Positions 34,165 through 45,310 of a DNA stretch of 64,000 nucleotides are shown one piece after another. This stretch comes from Anniella stebbinsi. Taxonomy: Eukaryota; Chordata; Lepidosauria; Squamata; Anniellidae. The stretch is from assembly GCA_029215795.1 (NCBI GenBank), contig JARDYH010000002.1, positions 298,003,973 to 298,067,972 of the forward strand, written 5' to 3'. The position numbers and the translations under genes were made by a program. The number at the start of each line of letters is the position of its first letter. The first letter of the stretch is position 1. The notes beneath the pieces were generated by a model. It saw only the letters and a program-made list of their open reading frames with translations. It was not told the DNA's origin and searched no databases.

Positions 34165-34278
34165 TGTGCTCGGCTCGCCCTCCCCCCCAGCCAATTGATG
34201 CCTGAAGGGTCTCTTAACGCTTGCATTAAGAGATCCTTTAGGCATCAATTGGCTGGGGGATGGGGCGAGCCGAGCACA
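34165..34278. repeat. Long palindrome (114 bp)
   Basis: Arms TGTGCTCGGCTCGCC..CAGCCAATTGATGCC and their reverse complement meet at a centre of about 8 bases near 34217-34224. A C run in the left arm and a GGGGGATGGGG in the right are the main mismatches. Confidence 0.85.
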
Positions 34279-34447
34279 CATTTCTAAGGCCACTGGAAAC
34301 TGCAGATTGCTGCTGCCATTGGTGTGGCTGGAGAACAACTGCAAATGCACAGATATTTCCCAGCCAGCCAGGCTAATGGCGGCAGTGATCTGCACAGTTC
34401 CGGAGGCCCAAACATGCATCTGGCTGACCCCCCCCCCCCCCCCCAGC

Positions 34448-34560
34448 TAGGGTGACCAGATTTTGGAAAGCAAAATCCCTGTCCAAAATGACCACCCCAC
34501 CAAAGCAGCCTCCCCCCTCAACATAAAATAAAAAAATTAAAAAAGCTGCCCGCCATATGG
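34448..34560. mobile_element. Internal second hAT-type left tip
   Basis: TAGGGTGACCAGATTTTGGA directly after a long C run. It matches the right tip of the composite element over 13 bases. Confidence 0.45.
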
Positions 34561-34824
34561 CTAACAAGCAGACACCCCCGCCACCCCCCCACCCGAAACA
34601 ACCCCCCCCCACCAAGTCACACACCCCCAAAAACCCAGCCCAGACCTACCTAGTCCTGCCACCGCCGATCTCCTCCACTGCCGCGTGACCCCTGCAGTCC
34701 CCTCACCCTTCTTGCCCTGCTCCTGGGCTCCCTGGAGGTATCTGAGGAACAGCAACAGCAGCAGCAGGCAAAGGAGGAGGAAGAGACTGCTTTAAAATGC
34801 TGGCGCTGCTCCGGCCTCCGCAGG

Positions 34825-34935
34825 AAACAAGTACTCAGGGTTAGGGAGCGTCAACAAATTCCTTGTCTGGTGGCTAAAGCAGTTAGCCACCAGACAAGGA
34901 ATTTGTTGACGCTCCCTAACGCTGAGCACTTGTTT
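34825..34935. repeat. Long palindrome A, copy 1
   Basis: Perfect 38-bp arms (34840-34877 and 34883-34920), beginning GTTAGGGAGCGTCAACAAAT, separated by 5 bases. Pairing continues imperfectly outwards (AAACAAGTACTCAGG against AAACAAGTGCTCAGC). Confidence 0.92.
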
Positions 34936-34985
34936 TTTACGGTGGCCTGGGAGTGGCCGGGGAGCAGCACAGACAGGAAAGAAAT

Positions 34986-35080
34986 GCTCAGCATTAGGGA
35001 GCGTCAACAAATTCCTTGTCTGGAGGCTAAAGCAGTTAGCCACCAGACAAGGAATTTGTTGACGCTCCCTAACGCTGAGC
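34986..35080. repeat. Long palindrome A, copy 2
   Basis: Same palindrome as 34825-34935, from GCTCAGC to GCTGAGC with two mismatches (TGGAGG against TGGTGG, and ATTAG against GTTAG). Confidence 0.92.
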
Positions 35081-35283
35081 TCTTCTTTCTTGCGGAGGCC
35101 GGGGAGAAGCGCGGGCATTTTAGGGCGGGAGGAGAGCTGAACCTTTCACCGGTTAGCCCCCGCCACCCCCCTGTCGGCCCGGATTGCCCCAGTTTTCCCC
35201 GTTAGGACCAGCAGGTAAGTGCCCCGCGCACCCCCCGCCCCCCACCCCCCGTGCACACACCCCGCCCCCCCCGCCCCCCGCTC

Positions 35284-35471
35284 CTTACCTGCTGCTGCTG
35301 GGACGTCCGTTTCCCTCCGTGCTTGGAATCTACTGAGAAACAGGCTTCCTGGCCTGTCTCTCAGCAGTGCGCCGGGTGATGACATCATCACCCGGCGCGC
35401 TACTGAGGGACAGGCCGCGAAGCCTGTTTCTCAGTAGATTCCAAGCAACGGTGGGAAGACCCAGCAGGTAA
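35284..35471. repeat. Long palindrome B, copy 1
   Basis: From CTTACCTGCTGC to GCAGGTAAG, centred on TGATGACATCATCA near 35380. Conserved arm text TTGGAATCTACTGAGAAACA and CAGGCTTCCTGGCCTG. The arms differ at several places, so it is old or recombined. Confidence 0.88.
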
Positions 35472-35553
35472 GTGCCCCGCGCCCCCGCGCCGCCCCCCCA
35501 CCCGCCGCGAGCACCCGCGCCGCACCCCCCACCCCCCCACCCGCCCCGCGCTC

Positions 35554-35746
35554 CTTACCTGCTGCTGCTGGGGCGTCCGTTTCCCTCCGTGCTTGGAATC
35601 TACTGAGAAACAGGCTTCCTGGCCTGCCTCTCAGCGCGCCGAGTGATGACGTCATCACCCGGTGCGCTACTGAGGGACAGGCCGCGAAGCCTGTTCCTCA
35701 GTAGATTCCGAGCACCGGAGGGAAACGGACGCCCCAGCCGGTAGGT
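35554..35746. repeat. Long palindrome B, copy 2
   Basis: Second copy with TGATGACGTCATCA at the centre and GCGTCCGTTTCCCTCC/GGAGGGAAACGGACGC at the base. Separated from copy 1 by about 80 bp of C-rich spacer. Confidence 0.88.
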
Positions 35747-35978
35747 GCCTCGCGCCACCAGCCTCCCGCCACCGCCGCGTGACCCCCCGCTGCCCCGGTT
35801 TGCCCCCGCCGCCCCCCAGTTGGCCCGGCTCGCCCCAGGGCCATCTGGTCACCATTTTGGGGGGCTAAATTTCCGGATTTGGCCCCCCAAAATGGTTTTT
35901 TCCGCCCGGATGCGGATTTGCACCCCATTTCCCGGGCATGTCCGGACAAATCCGGGCGTCTGGTCACCCTATTTAACA

Positions 35979-36639
35979 CAAATGAGTCAGAATATCTTGT
36001 TCTAGGCACACTAAACCAAACAGCAAGAAAAACACAGAACACAGATTTGGAATGAAATATTTATAAGAGGCTTCAAAGATGTAAACAATAATAAATATGT
36101 TTAAAATGGCACTCAACTACTTCCCAAATTTATGTGAATTCCTACAATGAATTTTAAATAAGCATTTCAACAACAAATTACCAAGAAACTTTCAAGCATT
36201 GCTCTAGACTGAGCTAACTTCGTTTTAGCATATTATTGTTCAAGATGGTCTTTCATTCAATTCTGTATATCTTTCTCTCTGCATACTCCATAATAGCTTG
36301 GCTCATGATGAGGCACTTTGGCATCAACTATTATATAATGTTTCTACTTGATGTTGAAATTTCCTCTTCTGCAGCAAGTGAAAATCAGAGAATCTAAGTG
36401 CTTCAGTATAAAAAATCCTAAACTGGTTTTTGGGGAAGAGAATTTGCCAGTAATAAAAATCAATCTTTCAGTTACTGATACATAAAATAAGAAGTAGCCT
36501 ACAGAAAACAGTAGGCTCCACTTTGCAAGTCTCGCAGGCTTGCTTCATAAGCAAGAAACATGAACCTGGCTTATTTTGAGCTGGAAACCTAGCTCTGGAA
36601 CTTGGGGCACAGTCTTGATTACTAATTTTCACTGCTATG
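35979..36639. other. AT-rich intronic sequence
   Basis: Nothing recognised. Confidence 0.3.
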
Positions 36640-36960
36640 ATACAGCCCTAGAAGATGCAAGGTTCAGTGGTTAGCAGTCGAGGAGGAAGGTTTTTTGGCA
36701 GTAGTACCCCATTTATGGAATGCTCATTTGTAGAATGCCAGGAAGATTCACCTGGCACCCACCTTGATATCATTTTGGTGCCTGGAAAAAAAAACGTTTA
36801 AAATGTGAAATTCTTTTTATGATGCTCTACATATTTGCTGCTTTCAGCTTTGACTGAAATGCTGTGTTACATATTAGATGGACCCTCTCTCCATAGGAGT
36901 GAACTATGACACCTGTTGTTGAAATGCTATATTTTATGTTTGCTGAGTATATTAAACCAG
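36640..36960 (+). mobile_element. Old L2-type LINE relic
   Basis: 'gaggaaggttttttggcagt', 'taccccatttatggaatgct' fit the EEGFLAVVPHLWNA block, followed by 'ttcacctggcacccaccttg' (APTL), then a decayed 3' UTR. Confidence 0.5.
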
Positions 36961-37439
36961 AGTTAAGCTAAAATAGATGTGATGATGGAGAGACTTGCTG
37001 TACTCCCCGACCTTTAGGGAATGGGGGGGCCATGGGGAGGGACTGATTTTGATTGGAACTGTAGCACTGAGAGAGACAGCATTTTATCTTTTCCTCCCTG
37101 AAAGAAGAAATCCATCCCTACTATAAAGAACTGTATTCCCCCTGCGGGGGCTAACAGTAGCTTGAAGAGTAGTACGTTGGGGAAGTAATGCATTGGGAAA
37201 GAGGTATAAACATCCCCTCCCATCATGACAGTTTTGGCCCTGAGAACCAATGGCAAAGTTGGGGTAAACATGGGCTGAATCCCTTCCACCAATAAACCTT
37301 GAGCATCCATTGTGGGGCAATTCACTCACAGGCTTCTCATTCTGAGGAAAGCTTTTCCTGGGGAAAGCTTTTCCAGAGAAAAGGCCTTGGTGATTCACTA
37401 ACATGCTGCAGAGTTTGTGGCATTGGGTAAGCTACTTTC
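36961..37439. other. Intronic sequence
   Basis: Contains a local repeat GAAAGCTTTTCC (about 37345-37375). Nothing else recognised. Confidence 0.3.
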
Positions 37440-37665
37440 TATTATCCAAGGAATATAGGAAGCTGCCTTATACCTGGCTAGATAATTTCTCTAGTTAGCC
37501 TAGTATTGTCTACTTGGACAGACAACAACTTTCCAGAATTTCAAGCAGAAATCTTTCACATCTCTTGCTACATTCTCCTTTTAACAGGAGATGCCAGAGA
37601 CTGAACCTAGGAAATGGCTGCATACAACACATATGCTACTGAGCTATGATCCCTGAGGGCCTATA
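37440..37665 (-). mobile_element. tRNA-derived SINE, 'aggaagctgccttata' family
   Basis: Minus copy. Tail 'atataggaagctgccttata', body 'ctagcctagtattgtctact'-like, head with the B-box reverse 'gagactgaacctagg' and 'ctactgagctatgatccctg' (A-box side, resembling GGCCATAGCTCAGTGG). This tRNA-like head is common in squamate SINEs. Confidence 0.65.
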
Positions 37666-38489
37666 TAATCAAGATTGCAACAGTACTACACAAGAGAACA
37701 CTGAAAAACTTGATATTGTAAACTGTGTCATAAGCGGAAGTTCAATTGTTAAAATGCATCATGTTACCAATTCTTTCAAGAGTCTAGATCAAAGAAAAAA
37801 GTCACGCTAGATCATACATCTAATGATGTTGTGTAAATTATACCAATATTAATTTTAAGAAAGCAATATTTAATCACCATTTTGCAAAACACGTAATTTT
37901 AACATTCAGCATTTTCCAGTAATTATGGATTTTATCTCTTAAATGATTACATCACCTTTAATTTGAAACTGTCTGAATTTTTTATTATTCTTTTTACAAT
38001 TGTTCAACATAGTTTGAAGATAACAATTAGTTCAACTGCCTACGAAGAAACAGTATTCTTCAAGGAAAAAGCTGAGCAGAAGCATCAGCAAATACTTTCA
38101 AATTATTGTTCTACCCCCTCATTCACTTTTAATTTTTCAAGCACTTCTTTAATGTTTAGAATAAAAGAACATTTCATTTAAGTATCCACAAAATGGCCTC
38201 ACTTTTTAAGCAATTTAAGCAACATGTAGGCTGCAATAACAATCACAACCTATAATTTCTGTAATTAAGAGAAAAGAATATGGAGAATGACAATTTAATT
38301 TTCCACTTTCCATTTCAGAATAACCTTAACCATGTTTTAGTTACTTAAGCACAGAGTTCTTCAAATCAAGTGTTTTTCAAAGAGTTTTACAATACAGCTA
38401 TGCAAACTACATAACAGTAACTACTTTTCTTTTATTATGTAACAAAATAGGAAAGGACACCTAGAAAGTCACTTGAAGAGCCCTGTTCA
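37666..38489. other. AT-rich intronic sequence
   Basis: Nothing recognised. Confidence 0.3.
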
Positions 38490-38940
38490 GACAACGAAAA
38501 ACATTGCATGGCATGACAGCCCACTGGGGCTTAATTTACCCATGGGGGCTGTTGCATTGTTCCAGGCACCATAAGGCACCATTTTCTCATGGGTGCTCAC
38601 CTTACTATGGCTTGCCATGTGAACCTAGGCAGAAGGGTTGTTTGACGGTTAGACAATCCTCAAATAACCCATGGCTTATTTTAAGGTATTTGAGTGTTGT
38701 CCAACCCTCAAACAAATCTGGTCAAGCATGACACAATTCACATGACACAGCAAGGTGGGGACTATGCAAAAAAATGATGCCTGTGGGTGCCCAGCATGAC
38801 ATGATGGGCCCCGCAGGTAAATTAACCCATGGTGAGCTGTCATGACATGCAAAAAAGCCAGTGAATATATGAGAGTGAAGCAGCATCACAGCTGTAGACC
38901 CCACCTCTGACCTCCACTCATTCAGCCAAACCTCTGAGCT
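38490..38940. mobile_element. Inverted-repeat DNA element
   Basis: 'gcatgacagcccactggggc' and 'ttaatttacccatg' (38511-38544) face 'taaattaacccatggtgagc' and 'tgtcatgacatgc' (38818-38850). Further inner pairs, such as CTCAAATAACCC region repeats, support a foldback DNA transposon. Ends not fixed. Confidence 0.5.
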
Positions 38941-39539
38941 TATTTGGATGATACTAGAAAGGCCTGATTCATCCCTATTGTGCATAGGCCAAAACTGCGC
39001 AGTCGATTCGCAGATTTTCATCTGGGAATTGCCTGTGTTTTGGGCCTGTGTGTGGCTACTGCATATGGCCACCAGGAAACTGCATCCCTGCTCCATATAT
39101 AGGGGATCTCTCAAACATTGTTCAAATGGGCTGTCTGCATTCAGCTTATGTGCATATGATTTGTACATACAGGATCATCTGAATACGTGGAGGCCAAGGG
39201 AGGGCTGATACAATGTTTTCGCTCCCCTCTACACATTCAGCATACTATGATAGTCATTGAAATTGGGCTTAAATCACCACCTACAAATCAATTGCCCTGC
39301 AAGAGTATCAGAAGAAGATGAGAGGCAGGGGAAGATCATATTGCACACCTGCAGCTGAACAGTCTTTCCCTACCACTGCAGCTTTATAAGACCAATTTCC
39401 ATGTGAGAGAGAACTAGGAGAGTCAGTGGCCAATGAACAGAGCTCTGTTGCTCCTTCTACTGCTCACCACATTCACTAAATGCTCTTGAAACATGTGAAG
39501 TTTGTTTGTCTAAAGAGCAAGGGGCTAGGATTTGGTTAC
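38941..39539. other. Intronic sequence
   Basis: Nothing recognised. Confidence 0.3.
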
Positions 39540-39645
39540 GTTCTGTTGTTGTTGTTTAATGGAATTGTTGTGAGCCTCTTTAAGGGCTCCAATCAAAAGC
39601 AGGACATAAGTTTACTAATTATCTAAATAAAAATATTTTAAAAGG
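39540..39645 (+). mobile_element. L2-type LINE tail (weak)
   Basis: 'tgtgagcctctttaagggct', 'aatcaaaagcaggacataag', then AAATAAAAATAT, a decayed L2 tail. Confidence 0.4.
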
Positions 39646-39983
39646 TATCTGGAAATAATAACTTATGTTTGGAATGGCTCTGAATTGCAACAATCCCAGG
39701 TGCAATACTTGAGTCTTATAGATAAGGTATGGACTCATAGGAAACTGTGTTGGAAACAGAAAAGAGCTTGGTTCTAACTTGTGAGCTTCTAGGCTTTTGT
39801 GCATGCTGAGGAGGAGGAGGAGGAGGAGGCACAAAGCAATGATGCCAAATACCAAAAGACAAACAGACATTCTTTGATGTTATACAAACAAAAGAGAGTT
39901 CTGGGAAATAGAGTATTATGAATGTAAAGACTCCATTGGGTTAGTGAATACTGAGTTTCTTCAACAAGCTCTTTCTCATTTAG

Positions 39984-40245
39984 TCAATTCAGATGTCATA
40001 GACAAACCATAGTGTGGCCATCAAAAACACACTGTGAGCTTGCACACTCTCCCTATCCTTCCATGAGTGCTTATTTAGCCATAACTAATCAGGCATTGTT
40101 TTGTTTTCTGCTAGTAACTAGTACCAGAGTGTACCTACAAATCAGAATCATAAGCCCACATCAACCCATGAAGAAGGAAGAAGCATGGAATCCAGCAGCA
40201 CGTTCCCCATGGATAACCTATGGGTAAACTATGACATCTTAATTG
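39984..40245. mobile_element. Inverted-repeat MITE
   Basis: TCAATTCAGATGTCATAGAC..AACCATAG faces (reverse complement) CAATTAAGATGTCATAGTTT..ACCCATAG. Confidence 0.6.
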
Positions 40246-41938
40246 TACCAGTGTCTGCCTCAGTCTATGCTTTCTCTCTCCACCTTCACTCTTTTCAAAC
40301 TTCTTAACTCAAGCCATCATAGAATAACAGGATCCTATGACACTTACAAGCTTTCATCGTCGTTTGAATTAAATTAGTTCCATACGCCAGCATCAAAACC
40401 AGTCCTGAGTCATTATAATACAAGCTCTTTCTAAGCGTCACATTTGACTTGTTTTTAAGTATCTAAGCATTTTCCTGTTTTTTCTCTTTTTTAATTACAT
40501 GAAAATCACAAAAGTGTCAGCTCACTGGTCACGCAAGAACAACGTTATCTCAAGACGCCATCGAAAATATAGCTTTGTTTGTTTGCAGCTCAGTTGCATT
40601 TTCCTTTTCTTTAAAAAAAATGCTTCTTCTTCTTCTTCTTCTTCTTCTTCTTCTTCTTCTTCTTCTTCGCTTGCTTTCATTCCAGTGCCAGTTTCCAAAT
40701 AGCCTTGCATGAGACTGGAAACTACTTCCATTCACAAGGATCCCCACCCCAACTGCTGCCCTTTATGTTACACTGAATCCTGCTCTGCAGGGTCCCCCAA
40801 TCTTCAGGAACATATAAATGCCCAATATGCAAAGCTATAGTGGGATGTAGGGCAGAGTGCAGGCTTCCTGGTCCAGAATTTTAGTTACAAAAACTACCCT
40901 GAAAATGTAGTTAAAAAGTCTAATGAGAACTGTACTCTACGTTAATGTCACTTCAGACACAATTTCCAGTGATGAAGCAGTCTGCCATAAGACAAAAAAT
41001 ATTGTTCCATATAAAAATCAGTAGTAGACTATTTGGGGGTGGGGGGAAATGCTCCTGGGAAAGAGAAAGAGCGCTTGGCAAGCTATGCATGTAAACATTC
41101 CAGAGAATCCACTCTATCATTATTTAATGTTTGCAGAATATTCTACTACCATATCGTACCATACTACAAACTTGGATCTGGTTTAAACAGAAAGTACTGA
41201 AGCTTTTATTTTAAGAGCTGCCAGATTAAGGATTTAAGGAAAAATGGGTTCAGTGGCAAAAATCACTTCCTCCCTCCTTTTGAAAGTGACATGTAACAGT
41301 TAATTTTTCAATCTGAGAAAATGTTCTTCATGTTTAAAATGCAATGTTCCTCGTTCCAAAAAGTTATAAAGCAAACCGAAATACAAATAGTTCTGATTGT
41401 CCCACCTTTCTTCCTATCTCCCCAAACTGCCAAAATGGGTGCTGGGGTGGGGGTGGGGGAGATATCCTAAACAGGAGTTGGAGGGCAGAAAATCCCAAAC
41501 CTGTTTGGGACACAAGAGAATGTGGGAACTCAGGTCATATCATCTTTATCCGTTCCATTCACCATCAAGTTACGACAAGCTGTCTTGCCCCTTGCCAAAT
41601 TTCTGGGTTCTATCTTGTCTTACCTGCATGGTAATACCGTCCCAGAAAAGATTTTTTAAAAATCTTTTTTCTGATGTAGATTTTAACTGTAACTTATAAG
41701 GTCTCTTTTTTTGCTTTGGCAGCATCAAAAATTCTGGCAAAATTTAATTCTGACAATGCTGTTGATTGTTCTGGGGATGCACTGACTTAATGGTTTCCCT
41801 AGTTGTTTTATTTTTTCAAACTATAGTTATCCTTTTAAATAATGGCTGTATTTTAATTTAAATGAATTTTACATAATGTATTGTGAATCTATTTTAGTTT
41901 GAGCATTTTAGATCTTGTTTTATGGTGTATTTGTCTTA
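40246..41938. other. Intronic sequence with (CTT)n
   Basis: A (CTT)n microsatellite lies at about 40623-40669; it creates Ser-run and Glu/Arg-run open frames that are artefacts. The rest shows nothing recognised. Confidence 0.4.
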
Positions 41939-42922
41939 TTTGCGACAATGGACTGGATGAGGGCTAATAAACTGAAACTCAATCCAGACAAGACTGAGAC
42001 GCTGTTGGTGGGTGGTTCCGCTGACCGGATGGAGGGTGTTCAACCTGTTCTGGATGGGGTTGCACTCCCCTTGAAGGAGCGGGTTCGTAGCTTGGGGGTT
42101 CTCCTAGAACCATCTCTGTCACTTGAGGCGCAGGTGGCCTCAGTGGCACGGAGTGCCTTCTACCAACTTCGGTTGGTGGCCCAGCTACGTCCCTATCTGG
42201 ACAGGGATAACCTGGCTTCAGTTGTCCATGCTCTGGTAACCTCCAAGTTAGATTACTGCAATGCACTCTACGTGGGGCTGCCTTTGAAGGTGGTTCGGAA
42301 GCTGCAGCTTGTGCAAAATGCAGCGGCCAGATTGATAATTGGAACCAGTAGGTTCGAACATATAAGACCTACTCTGGCCCGCTTGCATTGGCTGCCTATA
42401 TGTTTCCGAGCCCGGTTCAAGGTGCTGGTTTTAACCTATAAATCCTTACACGGCTTGGGACCACAATACCTGATGGAACGCCTTTCCCGACATGAACCTA
42501 CCCGAACACTACGTTCAACATCTAAGGCCCTCCTCCGAGTGCCTCCTCCGAGGGAAGCTCGGAGGTCGGCAACAAGAGAGAGGGCCTTCTCTGTGGTGGC
42601 TCCCCAATTGTGGAACGATCTCCCCGACGAGGCCCGCCTGGCGCCAACATTGTTATCTTTTCGGCGCCAGGTCAAGACTTTCCTCTTCTCTCAGGCATTT
42701 GGCAATATCTGAGGAGCCTGGGTTTGTTTTGTTTTGTTTTTGTAGTTTTTTTTTGAAGTGTTGAAGTGGTTTTTAAATGTACAGATTGTGTGTATGTTGT
42801 ATGTTTTTGCTGTTTTAATTTTTGTATATTGTTTTTAATTGTTTTTAATCCTATGTAAACCGCCCAGAGAGCTTCGGCTATGGGGCGGTATACAAATGTA
42901 ATAAATAAATAAATAAATAAAT
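41939..42922 (+). mobile_element. Young 5'-truncated L2-type LINE
   Basis: Open from about 41948 to the stop near 42710 with no frameshift: MDWMRANKLKLNPDKTETLL, then LGVLLEPSLSLEAQVASVA, SKLDYCNALYVGLPLKVV, KLQLVQNAAARLIIGTSRF, ATRERAFSVVAPQLWNDLP and RRQVKTFLFSQAF. This is the last quarter of an L2-clade ORF2 (C-terminal to the RT palm); the rest is missing. The 3' UTR ends 'cagagagcttcggctatggg', 'gcggtatacaaatg', then (TAAA)n. A 9-bp duplication TTTGTCTTA flanks it (41930-41938 and 42923-42931). Best preserved LINE in the window and the reference for the split copy at 89-590/3902-4163. Confidence 0.9.
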
Positions 42923-42931
42923 TTTGTCTTA

Positions 42932-43265
42932 GATATTACATATTTGAAAGGGCCGTGGCCCAAGCATGAATTAATAAAGAAAAGAAAGACAAGCACCATG
43001 TCCTAATCCTGCCCTACTCTGCCAGGTCACCATGAGGATTGATGGTGTTCTTTCCTGTTCTTTCTCCTTTTTGTGTTGGTGAACTTTAACATACCTGCTG
43101 AGGCCACTTTGTCAGGACTCAGGACTTCATGGCCTCCATGGTAACCATAGTAATAATAGTCCATAGTAATAGTCCATTTAGTATCCAGCCCCACTCAGTT
43201 GACAGAGCACACTTTGAATCTGGTTTTCTATGTAGGGTGGGATGATGGCGATGTGGGGGTCAAGG
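42932..43265. other. Intronic sequence
   Basis: Nothing recognised apart from a short local repeat 'ccatagtaat' near 43147-43172. Confidence 0.3.
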
Positions 43266-45310
43266 AATTTTCTATATTCTGTTGTCCTGGACAGGTCACG
43301 ACTTGGTGAAGATTAGACTTGTTGGAACTGGGAGCTTATGCAAGGCCAAGGGGCCAATTAAGATGGTCACCCCCAGGAGACTGATGGAACCAGATGGTTT
43401 TCTGATGGCTCTTAGGGATTTTCCTATCACTTTGGCAGGTGATTCTGTCAAATCCCAGCTTGATCTCTGGCTCGCAAGAAGAAAAGGTGGACCACTCGAA
43501 AGCCCACTGTGACAAATTTGCATAATGCTTTGCAGATAAAATCAATCATATCTTGGATGATTTGGATGCTATAGTTGATACAGATCTTATGGATGTAACT
43601 TTGGCCCCCAGTTGTCCAGTTACAATCAATACTTTTCAATTTTCAATTTCAAGCTAGAGGATGTGGACAAGGGAGGCCTACCACTTGTGTGTTGCTGCAC
43701 TCTTGCCCTTCCTGGCTTACAAAACAGGAAGGGACTGGCAGAGTGGGTAAGAGTAGTGATGAAAACCTCTTTAGGGCAAGCTGTGATTCCAAATTGCTTA
43801 AAAGAGGCAGTGGTAAGACCTGTGTTAAAACACACACACACACAATCCTTCCTGAACCCCACTGTATTGGTAATTTCTGGCCCAATATTCCATTCTTGGG
43901 GAAGGTGCTGGAACATGTGGTGGCTTCTCAGCTCTAGAGATTTCTGGATGATATGGATTATTTAAATCCATTTCAGTCTGGCTTCCCATAACCAGTTATG
44001 GACAGAGACTGCTTTAATCAACTTGGTAAATAATATATGCTGGGAACTGGTCAGGGGGGAAAATGGTACTGTTGGTTTTGCTGGAATTTTCAGTGGCTTT
44101 CAATACCATCCACCTGGTGTTAATCTGGGTTTGCTTAACTTCAGAACATACACTAATTGGGTTCTAGACATCCTGGTGGGTAACCAAACTAAGTCCAAAT
44201 AGGCAAACTAAGTCCAAATCACCACAAACTAAAAGTACCATGAAACTATTCAATGTTTAAGAAAATAACAAAAGTTTAAAACAGTATGTTTATGTGAGTG
44301 TTAGATTTCATTATTGGTAGTAAAAAAAGAATGTAACATAAATTAAAGATAAAAATATTTTTTTAAAGATAAAAATATTCTCCACATCCTTCTGAATTCT
44401 ACTTGCTGTTCAAAGTAAAACTAAAACACACTAAAATCACTAACTCTCCTTTTTACTTGTATTTGAAGTATCCTCTTCAGTCTTTTGTGGCACTGAAATT
44501 TAACCCTTTTAGTGCCACATTAACACATTGTATCTTTCTGGAGTGTCTGTCTAAAATGGGATTGGGAGGCACTGTTATGTGGTGGCTCTGGTTCTTCTTT
44601 GATTGGTGATTTCTTGGGTCAGCAATTTGTTGGGGGAATTCCTGTTTGATGCTGTGGCCACTGGCCTGTGGTGTCTATAAGGACTTATACCCCATGCTGT
44701 TTAGCATATACATGAAAGTGCTGGGAGAGATTTCTGGAGTTTTGTCCTTTCCATTACAATCCAAGAAATCTGTTCTAGTTCTAAATCAGTGTCTCTTTTG
44801 TTTATGGACTAGATGAAGGCAAACAAATTGAAGCTCAATCCAGACAAGAAAGAGGTGCTTCTTGTTAGTGGAAAGGGAGATCAGGCAACAGGGACTCAAC
44901 CTATAGGGCTTGTGACCATGTTACTCGAAACACCACATTCTCCTATACAAGCCTGCTTGGGTCTTAAGATCTTCAGGAGAGGCCCTTCTTTTTAATACTG
45001 CTACCTTCAGAGATATGTTTTGTGATGACACAAGAGAGGGCCGTTTAGCTGGCCTATCCCAGGCTATAGGACTCCCTGCCAAGGGAGGCTAGGTTTGCTT
45101 CCTCTTTGTTGTCATTCTCTAGCAGGCCTTTGGCACGTAAGTGGGCATGTTGGGTTAGATCATTTTTTTTATTCTGTACTATTGCGTTTTTAATTGTGTT
45201 TTAATGTATATTTTATGATTTGAAACAAGTTTTATTTATGATTGTAAGCCCCCGAGTGCTATTTTTCTTGGTAGAAAGATACAGAACAAATGAAATAAGT
45301 AAATAAAACA
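43266..45310 (+). mobile_element. Old, long L2-type LINE relic
   Basis: Covers more of the ORF than the other copies. 'ggacaggtcacgacttggtg' (SDH.LV, end of the endonuclease domain), then KMVTPRRLMEPDGFLMAL and a frame with FADKINHILDDLDAIVD, then LKEAVVRPVLK, 'ccaatattccattcttgggg' (NFRPIS..PFLGKVLE), 'tttcagtctggcttccc' (FQSGF), 'caataccatccacc' (FDTI..), 'ccatgctgtttagcatatac' (PMLFSIYMK) and MKANKLKLNPDKKEVLLVSG. Frameshifts and stops throughout. An unrelated AT-rich insert lies at about 44185-44630. The 3' end 'agcccccgagtgctattttt' and 'ggtagaaagatacagaac' is an L2 tail at about 45247-45305. Confidence 0.75.

Larger units (their letters stand above)
31880..35970. mobile_element. Composite hAT-type element with nested insertions and palindromes
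   Basis: Left tip TAGGGTGACCATA, right tip (reverse complement, counting the shared A) TAGGGTGACCAGA. A perfect 8-bp direct repeat ATTTAACA flanks it (31872-31879 and 35971-35978), fitting hAT and the nnnTAnnn pattern of its Buster branch. The first 150 bp carry degenerate repeats of 'ccccaagggggtgtgcc'. The interior holds later insertions (a SINE at 32763-32993, small MITEs, an (AT)n run) and a GC-rich right part (33880-35970) dominated by palindromes. A second TAGGGTGACCAGA at 34448 suggests a nested relative whose own right end I cannot place; alternatively the right part is the real element and the 8-bp match is chance. No transposase ORF seen. Confidence 0.55.

Noticed and set aside
33851..35437. 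Cluster of overlapping ORFs in GC-rich sequence
   Set aside because: They arise from palindromes and C runs of the composite element, appear in several frames on both strands and show no domain.
34448..35970. Separate complete hAT element starting at the internal TAGGGTGACCAGA
   Set aside because: The flank left of 34448 (C run, 'cccccagc') does not match ATTTAACA on the right, whereas the flank left of 31880 does. Kept only as an alternative.
40499..40747. Ser-run and Glu/Arg-run proteins
   Set aside because: Artefacts of the (CTT)n microsatellite at 40623-40669.
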